NCBI GenBank assembly: GCA_021736385.1
Contig: JAIPFY010000017.1
Location: forward strand, 1 to 51,117
Source of the DNA: Spirochaetia bacterium
GTDB taxonomy: Bacteria; Spirochaetota; Spirochaetia; CAKZLE01
Length of the DNA: 51,117 nucleotides
Reading direction: 5' to 3'
Below are positions 41,891 to 49,717 of the stretch, in pieces (the first letter of the stretch is position 1; each line of letters opens with the position of its first letter). The notes under the pieces are model-generated. The model made no database searches, had not been told where the DNA came from, and saw nothing but the letters and a program-made list of their open reading frames with translations. The translations under genes were made by a program, and so were the position numbers.

Positions 41891-43213
41891 ATGAAGGCAG
41901 ACATCGCTGTATATGAGAATCCGAGTGAGGCTGAGATCGGGGAGATCCTGAGACGACCGGCTGAAGAGCGTGCATCACTGGAAGATCTGGTGAAGGGCAT
42001 CATAGACCGGGTCAGGAACGAAGGGGATGCAGCCCTGATCGAGTATGCACGTACCTTCGATGCGGTCACCTTGAGTCAGCTGGAAGTGCCTGAGGAACAG
42101 ATCGACGAAGCAGAACAGCTCGTATCAGAAGAACTCAAGTGTGCCATCAGGCGTGCCTATACGAACATCCATAGCTTCCATGCTGCACAGCGATCAGAAG
42201 AAGTCCCGGTGGAGAGTGAGCCGGGAGTGACCTGCTGGCGAGAGACGCGGGCGATCGAACGGGTCGGGATCTACATCCCGGGAGGGACAGCTCCGCTGTT
42301 CTCCACCGTACTCATGCTCGCGATCCCTGCAGCGATCGCCGGGTGCCGTGAGATCGTACTGTGCACCCCGACTGATGCAGACGGGAAGGTACACCCTGCG
42401 GTACTCTATGCTGCGAGACTCAGTGGAGTGACACGCTGCATCGCCTCAGGCGGTGCTCAGGCGATCGCAGCACTGGCCTATGGCACTGAGAGTGTACCGA
42501 AAGTCGACAAGATCTTCGGCCCGGGTAATCAGTTCGTCACTATGGCGAAACAGCTGGTATCGGTCAGTCAGGTCGCGATAGACATGCCGGCAGGCCCATC
42601 GGAAGTGCTGGTCATAGCTGATGAGCACGCTGATCCTGTCATCGTGGCTTCTGATCTGCTCAGCCAGGCAGAACATGGGATGGACAGTCAGGTGATCCTG
42701 CTCACTACCTCCTTCAGGGTACTCGAAGAGGTGCGGATCGAGCTCGATACACAGCTCTCCCAGCTTCCCCGTGCCCGGTTCGCCGCAGCCTCCCTGTCAC
42801 ACAGCTCCATGGTACGGGTGGGCTGTCTTGAGAGAGCTTTCGAGCTCTCCAACCGGTATGCCCCCGAACACCTGATCCTGAACCTTCAGGAACCCGATAG
42901 CTGGCTCGAGCGGATCGAGCATGCCGGGTCGGTCTTCGTCGGTCCCTGGACACCTGAATCGGCAGGAGACTATGCCTCCGGGACCAACCATACGCTGCCG
43001 ACCTCAGGATGGGCACGCTCGTACTCTGGAGTGAGCCTTGAGAGTTATATCAAGAAGATCACCTTTCAGCGGATCACCCCTGCCGGACTGAGCGCATTGG
43101 GACCGGCTATAGAGATCATGGCATCCACTGAGGGGCTTGATGCCCACAGACAGGCAGTGACCTGCAGATTACAGGCCATCAACGCACAAGAAGGAAGTAA
43201 GGCACAGCGATGA
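41891..43213 (+). CDS. hisD: Histidinol dehydrogenase
   Basis: The 440-residue enzyme performs the last two oxidations, from histidinol to histidine. Landmarks are VGIYIPGGTAPLFSTVLML, the NAD-binding region near SGGAQAIAALAYGTESVPK, FGPGNQFVT, the zinc-site region DLLSQAEHGMDSQ, and RYAPEHL. The segment CWRETRAIERVGIYIPGG is of the type I associate with Bacteroidota. GAGGAG precedes the ATG, 13 bp after hisG. It overlaps hisC by four bases (ATGA, 43210-43213). Confidence 0.96.
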   Translation: MKADIAVYENPSEAEIGEILRRPAEERASLEDLVKGIIDRVRNEGDAALIEYARTFDAVTLSQLEVPEEQIDEAEQLVSEELKCAIRRAYTNIHSFHAAQRSEEVPVESEPGVTCWRETRAIERVGIYIPGGTAPLFSTVLMLAIPAAIAGCREIVLCTPTDADGKVHPAVLYAARLSGVTRCIASGGAQAIAALAYGTESVPKVDKIFGPGNQFVTMAKQLVSVSQVAIDMPAGPSEVLVIADEHADPVIVASDLLSQAEHGMDSQVILLTTSFRVLEEVRIELDTQLSQLPRARFAAASLSHSSMVRVGCLERAFELSNRYAPEHLILNLQEPDSWLERIEHAGSVFVGPWTPESAGDYASGTNHTLPTSGWARSYSGVSLESYIKKITFQRITPAGLSALGPAIEIMASTEGLDAHRQAVTCRLQAINAQEGSKAQR

Positions 43214-44289
43214 AAGTTATACGTACCATAGCATTGCAGCAGCTGGTGAGAAAGAATATCTGGTCCATGAAACCCTATTCTTCAGCACGCAGTGAATATT
43301 CAGGAAGCGCTGAGGTGTTTCTTGATGCGAATGAGAACTATCGTGACTATGTGGGGGACAGAGGCAGGAATCGGTACCCTGATCCCCTCCAGCGGCAGCT
43401 CAAAGAGAAGATCTCAGAAGTCTTCTCCATCGGTATCGACCATCTGTTTCTCGGGAACGGCAGCGATGAGGCTATCGATCTGCTCTACCGGGCTTTTGCA
43501 GAACCGGGAAGTGATTCAGCGATGATCCTTCCCCCCACCTATGGCGTCTACTCAGTCTTCGCACACCTCAATGATGTGGGGCTGATCTCGATTCCGCTTC
43601 GTTCTGACTACTCGATCGATGTGGGGCAGATAGAGAAGGAGATCGAGGAAGACCCCTCAGGCATGAAGCTGCTGTTCATCTGTTCGCCGAACAACCCAAC
43701 CGGTAACGACATCCCTCTCGAAGATATCGAGCACCTGCTCGCCATCTTCCCCGGGATCGTCGTAGTGGATGAAGCCTACCAGGATTTCAGCAGCAGAGCC
43801 TCGGCGGCATCCCTGCTGGATGCGTATGAGAACCTGGTGGTCCTGCGGACCCTCTCGAAAGCGTGGGGACTGGCGAATGCCCGTCTGGGCATGGCCTTCG
43901 CCTCACCACAGATCATCAGGATCCTGACGAACATCAAATACCCCTATAACATCAGCGGTCCTGCACAGGAGACAGCCCTGCAGGCCCTCGATCATGTGCG
44001 GGAAGTCAGGGAGGGTGTCGCTGAGATACAGGCTGCACGTACTGAGATGATCGATGCCTTCGGTCGTATCAGCTATGTCGAGTGCGTCTATCGCTCAGCA
44101 GCGAACTTCATCCTCCTGAAGGTCTCTGATGCAGACAGGCTCTATCAGGAGCTCAAGGATCGGGGGATCATCATCAGAAACAGAACACACGAGCCCGGCT
44201 GCACAGGATGTGTCCGGATCACGGTAGGATCGCCTCAGGAGAACCTGAGGCTGCTGGAAGCGCTGCGCACCCTGGAGGGAACCCTATGA
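43210..44289 (+). CDS. hisC: Histidinol-phosphate aminotransferase
   Basis: The 359-residue class I/II PLP aminotransferase converts imidazole-acetol phosphate to histidinol phosphate. The PLP lysine is K217 in TLSKAWGLANARLG. Other landmarks are LDANENY (38-44), LGNGSDEAIDLLY, CSPNNPTGN (158-166) and VVDEAYQDF. It is coupled to hisD and hisB by ATGA overlaps at both ends. Confidence 0.96.
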   Translation: MKVIRTIALQQLVRKNIWSMKPYSSARSEYSGSAEVFLDANENYRDYVGDRGRNRYPDPLQRQLKEKISEVFSIGIDHLFLGNGSDEAIDLLYRAFAEPGSDSAMILPPTYGVYSVFAHLNDVGLISIPLRSDYSIDVGQIEKEIEEDPSGMKLLFICSPNNPTGNDIPLEDIEHLLAIFPGIVVVDEAYQDFSSRASAASLLDAYENLVVLRTLSKAWGLANARLGMAFASPQIIRILTNIKYPYNISGPAQETALQALDHVREVREGVAEIQAARTEMIDAFGRISYVECVYRSAANFILLKVSDADRLYQELKDRGIIIRNRTHEPGCTGCVRITVGSPQENLRLLEALRTLEGTL

Positions 44290-45440
44290 GACCTGTACTG
44301 TTCATCGACCGCGATGGTGTGATCCTCAAAGAACCTTCGATCGACTTTCAGATCGATTCTCTCGAGAAGATGGAGTTCGTCCCCGGGGTGATCTCAGCTC
44401 TCACTGCCATCAGGAAGCGGACTGACTACTATCTGGTGATGGTATCGAATCAGGACGGGATGGGGACGGCCTCCTTCCCTGAAGAGATCTTCTGGCCGGT
44501 ACAGCAGAAGATGCTCAAGACCCTCAGTGGTGAAGGGGTGGTCTTCGATGCGATCCACATCGATCCTACGATGCCAGAGGAGCAGGCTTGGACGAGGAAA
44601 CCCGGGACGGGGATGCTCGAAGAGTATATGGCAGACGGGCAGAACCTCTATGACCTGAGTCGTTCCTATGTGATCGGCGACCGCACCTCCGATATCGAGC
44701 TGGCACGTAACATAGGATGTACGGCCATCTGGATGGCAGGGGAGGGACGTGAAGAGGACCTCAGGCAGGCCGGGAGTGATGGGTCTGACCTCAGTGCCAG
44801 CTGTACGCTCATCAGTGATGATTGGGGCCGTATCAGTGCGTATCTGATCGCGAAGGGTACGGCGAGGGCGGCTTCGCTGCATCGGAAGACCAGAGAGACC
44901 GACGTGATGATCTCTCTGGATCTTGATGGTACCGGGGAGTCTGACATCTCTACGGGACTGCACTTCTTCGACCACATGCTCGATCAGCTGGCCAGACACT
45001 CAGGTTGTGATCTTACGATCAGGGTGACCGGTGATCTGGAGGTGGATGAGCATCATACCATCGAAGATACTGCGATCACCCTCGGACAGGCTTATCTTGA
45101 AGCCCTCGGAGACAAGAGGGGGATCTCACGGTATGGGTTCCTGCTTCCCATGGATGACTCCCTCGCTCAGGTCGCCATAGACTTCTCAGGCAGACCCTGG
45201 CTGGTCTGGGATGTGGTCTTCGACCGGGAGCGGGTCGGGGATGTCCCCACCGAGATGTTCTACCACTTCTTCAAGTCCTTCTGTGACGAAGCCAGATGCA
45301 ATCTGAACATCGCAGCGAGCGGGAATAATGCACACCATATCATCGAAGCCGTATTCAAGGGCTTTGCCCGGGCGATCAAAGGGGCAGTTGCCAGGGACTT
45401 CGAGAATATGAGACTGCCCTCCACGAAGGGATCGTTATGA
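44286..45440 (+). CDS. hisB: Bifunctional histidinol-phosphatase / imidazoleglycerol-phosphate dehydratase
   Basis: The 384-residue fusion has an N-terminal HAD-type histidinol-phosphatase (DRDGV with D8 and D10; MVSNQDGMG; YVIGDRTSDIELA). From about residue 200 it continues as imidazoleglycerol-phosphate dehydratase (GLHFFDHMLDQLARHSG, DEHHTIEDTAI, the second metal site near NNAHHIIEAVFKGFARA). The Cys/His zinc ligands of the E. coli phosphatase half (in CPHLPADECDC) are all replaced here (DPTMPEEQAWT). This fusion is known from gammaproteobacteria and Bacteroidota. ATG 44286 lies in an ATGA overlap with hisC. Confidence 0.95.
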   Translation: MRPVLFIDRDGVILKEPSIDFQIDSLEKMEFVPGVISALTAIRKRTDYYLVMVSNQDGMGTASFPEEIFWPVQQKMLKTLSGEGVVFDAIHIDPTMPEEQAWTRKPGTGMLEEYMADGQNLYDLSRSYVIGDRTSDIELARNIGCTAIWMAGEGREEDLRQAGSDGSDLSASCTLISDDWGRISAYLIAKGTARAASLHRKTRETDVMISLDLDGTGESDISTGLHFFDHMLDQLARHSGCDLTIRVTGDLEVDEHHTIEDTAITLGQAYLEALGDKRGISRYGFLLPMDDSLAQVAIDFSGRPWLVWDVVFDRERVGDVPTEMFYHFFKSFCDEARCNLNIAASGNNAHHIIEAVFKGFARAIKGAVARDFENMRLPSTKGSL

Positions 45441-46057
45441 ACCAGCAGGTAGCGATCGTCAAATACAATGCGGGTAACATCTGGTCCATGAGCTGTGCCC
45501 TCAAGCGTCTTGGGGTGGACTACATCGTCACCGATGATCCCAAAGAGCTCTCATCGGCACAGAAGGTGATCTTCCCGGGAGTGGGAGAGGCCAGTACCGC
45601 CATGCGGTACTTGCGTGAGCGGGGGCTCGATGAGGTCCTGCGTGATCTGAAGCAACCGTTTCTCGGTGTCTGTCTCGGTCTTCAGCTGATGTGTTCGCAC
45701 AGCGAAGAGCATGATACCACCTGCCTGGGTATCTTCGATGAACCAGTCAGGCGATTCCCTGTCGGGCTGAAGGTCCCCCATATGGGGTGGAACACCCTCT
45801 TCGATCTCAAGAGTGACCTGTTTACCGGCATCACTTCCGAGTCCTATGTCTATTTCGTTCACAGCTACTATGCGGCTGCCGGTCCTGATTCCATAGCTCT
45901 GTGTGATTACATGCTGCCCTTCAGTGCGGCACTGCAGAAAGATAACTTCTTCGGGGTGCAGTTCCACCCGGAGAAGAGCGGGGCGATCGGAGAACAGATC
46001 CTGAAGAACTTCCTTGCCCTTGAATCTGATACTAAAAGCGAGGCTGACCATGTTTGA
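45437..46057 (+). CDS. hisH: Imidazole glycerol phosphate synthase, glutaminase subunit
   Basis: The 206-residue class I glutamine amidotransferase has nucleophile C79 in LGVCLGLQL and the catalytic pair H177/E179 in GVQFHPEKSG. It releases ammonia that passes through HisF. It overlaps hisB (ATGA) and hisA (8 bp), consistent with strict co-translation. KVPHMGWN is the usual interface segment. Confidence 0.96.
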   Translation: MNQQVAIVKYNAGNIWSMSCALKRLGVDYIVTDDPKELSSAQKVIFPGVGEASTAMRYLRERGLDEVLRDLKQPFLGVCLGLQLMCSHSEEHDTTCLGIFDEPVRRFPVGLKVPHMGWNTLFDLKSDLFTGITSESYVYFVHSYYAAAGPDSIALCDYMLPFSAALQKDNFFGVQFHPEKSGAIGEQILKNFLALESDTKSEADHV

Positions 46058-46805
46058 TGTGATCCCTGCCATAGACCTCATCGACGGGGCCTGTGTACGA
46101 CTCACCAAAGGTGATTATTCCCGGAAGAAAGTCTACTCTGGAGATCCGCTCGAGGTGGCCAAAGCGTATGAGGCGATCGGTCTCAGACGACTGCATCTGG
46201 TGGATCTGGATGGAGCGAGATCCGGAGGGATCGTGAACCATAAGGTCCTCGAACGGATCGCGACACAGACCGGTCTGATCGTCGATTTCGGCGGTGGGAT
46301 CAAACGCGATGAAGATATCAAGCAGGCCTTTGAATGCGGTGCTGCCATGGTGACCGGCGGGAGTATCGCCGTGAAAGACCCTGAGAGATTCCTCGGCTGG
46401 CTGAAGACCTATGGTCCGCAGCGCATCATTCTCGGGGCTGATGTCAGTGACGGGTTCGTCGCCGTCTCCGGATGGCAGGAAGCCTCGGAAGTCACAGGGG
46501 AACAGCTGATCCTCTCGTATGCGAAAGAAGGCCTGAAAAAGGTGATCAGTACCGAGATATCACGTGACGGGATGCTCAGCGGTCCATCGTTCGAACTCTA
46601 TGCGAGTATCACAGAAGCTCTGGACGATCAGGGATTCACGGATCTGGAACTGATCGCAAGCGGAGGGGTCTCCTGTTTCGATGACCTGCTCAAGCTTGAA
46701 GCGCAGGGACTCTCAGGAGTGATCGTCGGGAAAGCTATCTATGAGGGAAGGATCACGCTTGAGAAGATCGCCGAGTTCCAGCGCAGCTGCAACCCGGACG
46801 TATAA
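46050..46805 (+). CDS. hisA: ProFAR isomerase (HisA)
   Basis: The 251-residue TIM barrel catalyses the Amadori rearrangement of ProFAR. D8 in IPAIDLIDG is the catalytic base; the second acidic residue lies in LGADVSDG (near 130). HLVDLDGARSG and the phosphate loops VDFGGGIK and IASGGVS are present. ATG 46050 is the proper start, overlapping the end of hisH; a longer frame from 46014 lies entirely inside hisH. Confidence 0.96.
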   Translation: MFDVIPAIDLIDGACVRLTKGDYSRKKVYSGDPLEVAKAYEAIGLRRLHLVDLDGARSGGIVNHKVLERIATQTGLIVDFGGGIKRDEDIKQAFECGAAMVTGGSIAVKDPERFLGWLKTYGPQRIILGADVSDGFVAVSGWQEASEVTGEQLILSYAKEGLKKVISTEISRDGMLSGPSFELYASITEALDDQGFTDLELIASGGVSCFDDLLKLEAQGLSGVIVGKAIYEGRITLEKIAEFQRSCNPDV

Positions 46806-46814
46806 GGAGCGATT

Positions 46815-47567
46815 ATGTTAGCAAAGAGGATCATCCCCTGTCTTGATGTGAAAGACGGAAGGACAGTGAAAGGGGTGAATTTCGTGGACCTCAGAGATGC
46901 AGGGGATCCTGTGGAACTGGGATCCCTCTATGCACAGAAAGGTGCTGATGAGCTCACCTTCCTGGACATCACCGCCACAGTCGAGAAACGCAAGACCCTC
47001 TCACAGCTGGTGAAGCGGATCGCAGAGCATATCCATATTCCCTTCACCGTAGGCGGCGGGATCAGGACGGTCGATGATGTGCGGGTGATGCTCGAGTGCG
47101 GGGCTGACAAGATATCGATCAACAGTGAGGCGGTGAAGAACCCCTCGATCATTGATGCGATGTCCATGGAGTTCGGCAGTCAGTGCGTGGTCTGTGCGGT
47201 CGATACGAAGTATAACGGCAGATTCTGGGAAGTCTATGTACATGGCGGAAGGACCCCCACGGGGATCAGGACGCTCGACTGGGTGAAAGAGGTCGAATCC
47301 AGAGGGGCAGGAGAACTCCTGCTGACCTCCATGGACCATGACGGGACCAAGGACGGCTTTGCCCTGGAGCTTACCCGGGAGGTCAGTTCTCTGGTCTCTG
47401 TCCCTGTGATCGCCTCAGGTGGCGCCGGGACCATGGGACACTTCGTCGATATCTTCACCGAGGGAAAAGCTGATGCAGCACTCGCTGCAAGCATCTTCCA
47501 CTTCCATGAGATCGATATAGCCGAATTGAAAGAATACATACGCTCACATGATGTGGTCATACGCTGA
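46815..47567 (+). CDS. hisF: Imidazole glycerol phosphate synthase, cyclase subunit
   Basis: The 250-residue TIM barrel partners HisH and makes IGP and AICAR. D11 in IPCLDVKDG and the aspartate in CAVDTKYNG (about 130) are the catalytic acids. FTVGGGIR and IASGGAGTM form the phosphate sites. AAGGAG precedes the ATG, nine bases after hisA. Confidence 0.97.
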   Translation: MLAKRIIPCLDVKDGRTVKGVNFVDLRDAGDPVELGSLYAQKGADELTFLDITATVEKRKTLSQLVKRIAEHIHIPFTVGGGIRTVDDVRVMLECGADKISINSEAVKNPSIIDAMSMEFGSQCVVCAVDTKYNGRFWEVYVHGGRTPTGIRTLDWVKEVESRGAGELLLTSMDHDGTKDGFALELTREVSSLVSVPVIASGGAGTMGHFVDIFTEGKADAALAASIFHFHEIDIAELKEYIRSHDVVIR

Positions 47568-47597
47568 TCAATCTGCTGAGCCGATAGGAGAGAACAG

Positions 47598-48224
47598 ATG
47601 ACGATAGGTGACAGAACAGTAGATTTCTCAAAGAGCCCTGATAAGCTCGTCCCGGCTGTGGTACAGGATGCGGTGACTGCCAAAGTCCTCATGGTCGGCT
47701 ACATGAATGAAGAGTCTCTGCAGAAGACCCTCGATACCAAACTGGTGACCTTCTTCTCACGAAGCAGGAAGACCCTCTGGACCAAGGGAGAGACTTCGGG
47801 GAATGTCCTCAACCTCAGGGATATCAAAGTGGACTGCGACGGTGACACGCTCCTGGTCCAGGCGGTACCTGCAGGTCCGGTATGTCATACCGGTGATGAT
47901 ACCTGCTTTGCAGAAGTGAATGACCCCAAAGAGCATGAGGGTGTGGAATTCCTCTCGTATCTCGAGAGTGTGATCCAGGACAGGAAGAAGCATCCTGCAA
48001 ACGGTTCCTATACCAACCATCTCTTTGACAAGGGGATCAACAAGATCGCGCAGAAGGTAGGCGAAGAGGCCGTGGAGCTGGTGATCGAGGCAAAGGATGA
48101 CAACAAGGATCTGTTCCTTGGAGAGGCTGCTGATCTGATGTATCACTATCTGGTGCTGCTTGCAGAGAAGGGCTATACCCTGGAAGAGATGCTGGCAGTC
48201 CTGCAGTCCAGACACTCACGCTGA
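47598..48224 (+). CDS. hisI: Bifunctional PR-AMP cyclohydrolase / PR-ATP pyrophosphatase
   Basis: The 208-residue fusion (HisIE) has the cyclohydrolase first ([21 protein letters not shown], metal-binding DCDGDTLL and [12 protein letters not shown]) and the pyrophosphatase from about residue 115 ([28 protein letters not shown]). It performs steps two and three of the pathway. AGGAGAG precedes the ATG, 30 bp after hisF. It closes the operon; I see no clear intrinsic terminator after it. Confidence 0.96.
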   Translation: MTIGDRTVDFSKSPDKLVPAVVQDAVTAKVLMVGYMNEESLQKTLDTKLVTFFSRSRKTLWTKGETSGNVLNLRDIKVDCDGDTLLVQAVPAGPVCHTGDDTCFAEVNDPKEHEGVEFLSYLESVIQDRKKHPANGSYTNHLFDKGINKIAQKVGEEAVELVIEAKDDNKDLFLGEAADLMYHYLVLLAEKGYTLEEMLAVLQSRHSR

Positions 48225-48287
48225 CCAGGATTTCTCTGATTTTCTGCTTTACTTTTCATCGCTCACTCATTATGCTATTGGTATAAG

Positions 48288-48304
48288 ATTGTAATCAATA
48301 CAAT
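48288..48304. promoter_or_regulatory. Inverted repeat upstream of a barrel gene
   Basis: ATTGTA-ATCAA-TACAAT lies just before a TATAAT box (48309-48314) preceding the gene at 48333. It could be an operator overlapping the -35 region; the evidence is only positional. Confidence 0.35.
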
Positions 48305-48332
48305 GAACTATAATGAAGAGTAGGGGAAAAAT

Positions 48333-49205
48333 ATGAACAGTAAGATAGCAGTAGCAGCAGCAGTCATCCTGCTGGCAGCAGGGGCTGCATTCGCAGCGCC
48401 TGCAGAATCCTGGATCAATGAACCTGATGCACCGGTACAGGTATTCGGTGAGTACGAGGGAGGGTTCTTCGGAGTGACCGGTCATACCATCCAGATTGGT
48501 ATTGATGGAAATGAGTTCAATTATGTGACTGAAGGTGGGCAGGATGTGCTCCTGCCCTTCTCACGGTTCACCCTCGGGGCTACCCTCTATGATCGACACC
48601 GGGTCTCCTTCCTCTACCAGCCTCTGGAAGTGAATACCACGGTGCGCTACCGAGAGAATCGAACGATCAACGATGTGACGTTCCCAGAAGGTACTGCGGT
48701 AGATATGAAGTACGGCTTCCCCTTCTATCGGGTCTCCTACTCCTACGATGTGCTTGAAGATCCCCATAGAGTCCTGGGGTTCGGGGCAGCAATCCAGATC
48801 CGCAATGCATCAATCGTCTTTCAGGCAGACAATAATGATTCGACAGCTGATGATCTCCTGACGGTCTCCCAGAATGTCGGTATCGTCCCTGCACTGCATC
48901 TCTATTCCCGCTACGAGTTCCCCTTCGGTCTGAATCTCACAGCTGATATTACCGGTTCCTATGCCTCTTCGCAGTTCTTCAATGGGGCGAGCTTCGAGTT
49001 CGAAGGATCACTCCTTGATGCATCTCTGCGTATGGGGTACCAGCTCAAGGGGAACATGGAAGTGTTCGGGAATCTGCGATTCCTCGGCGGTACCTCCAAG
49101 GGTACCAGCCAGTTCGATGCCTCTTCCTGGTCAGTCTCTGAAGAACGCTATACAGCCAACAATCTGGGTACCCTGGCTGTGACTATGGGTGTGACTGTCA
49201 GATAA
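48333..49205 (+). CDS. Small outer-membrane beta-barrel protein, unknown function
   Basis: The 290-residue protein has a clean signal peptide (MNSKIAVAAAVILLAAG, cleavage near AFA-AP). Its mature sequence alternates polar and aromatic residues in about 10-12 strands, consistent with a small barrel. No family-specific motif is recognised. AGGGGAA precedes the ATG and TATAAT lies at 48309-48314. A long hairpin terminator follows. It is not obviously linked to the his operon upstream. Confidence 0.7.
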   Translation: MNSKIAVAAAVILLAAGAAFAAPAESWINEPDAPVQVFGEYEGGFFGVTGHTIQIGIDGNEFNYVTEGGQDVLLPFSRFTLGATLYDRHRVSFLYQPLEVNTTVRYRENRTINDVTFPEGTAVDMKYGFPFYRVSYSYDVLEDPHRVLGFGAAIQIRNASIVFQADNNDSTADDLLTVSQNVGIVPALHLYSRYEFPFGLNLTADITGSYASSQFFNGASFEFEGSLLDASLRMGYQLKGNMEVFGNLRFLGGTSKGTSQFDASSWSVSEERYTANNLGTLAVTMGVTVR

Positions 49206-49228
49206 GCACGCTACCAGCAGATCTCATG

Positions 49229-49269
49229 AGCAGGATCCCTCGTGTCATAGTGACAGGAGGAATCCTGCT
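49229..49269 (+). terminator. Hairpin after the small barrel gene
   Basis: A long imperfect stem: AGCAGGAT (49229-49236) with ATCCTGCT (49262-49269), then CCTC with GAGG, then TGTCA with TGACA around a TAG loop. Two mismatches interrupt it. It is followed by TGTCTGTG rather than a solid T-run, so it is a weak or Rho-assisted terminator. Confidence 0.55.
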
Positions 49270-49614
49270 TGTCTGTGTCCCATATGCTACTTCCCTATCT
49301 CTGATCTTCAGGCGGGTCGTCTGTCAAACAGGAGCAGCATGAGGATGGAGAATCCGAGGGAGAGCTCACATGCTGCCCTCTGGTACCTCGTATATCGTCT
49401 CTGACACAGGAAGGGCATTCGAACAATGCTGTGAGCTGCTGTAGAGGACTATGGTAGCCCACGCATCAGCTAAAGGGATCTGTATACACGGCTGCTGTAC
49501 AGAGATGTCTCTATGGCCGGGGCAGAGGGTGAAAGCAGTGATAAGCTTTTGAAATGGCATGTACCAGGCTCTCTTGTACCAAAAGAGACATATGAACAGC
49601 TAACCCGTACTATT

Positions 49615-49647
49615 GGCAGAACTCACGAATCGATCGTGAGCTCTGCC
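49615..49647 (-). terminator. Hairpin downstream of the surface-protein gene
   Basis: A 14-bp stem with a 5-nt loop (core CTCACGA and TCGTGAG). Its one imperfection is a G-U pair in minus-strand RNA but an A-C mismatch in plus-strand RNA, suggesting it functions in the minus transcript. It lies about 70 nt after the surface-protein stop codon and has no T-run. Confidence 0.45.
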
Positions 49648-49717
49648 GGATCATACGGAATAGTTTGGTACTACATACCCTGTCTGCAAGGCCTAAGCCT
49701 CACAGACCAGGTCAGGA

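Larger units (their letters stand above)
49206..49717. other. Intergenic region between two convergent envelope-protein genes
   Basis: No supported gene is seen. It contains the hairpin at 49229-49269 and the 14-bp-stem hairpin at 49615-49647. Frames of 60-90 codons on both strands lack recognisable protein character. Confidence 0.6.
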
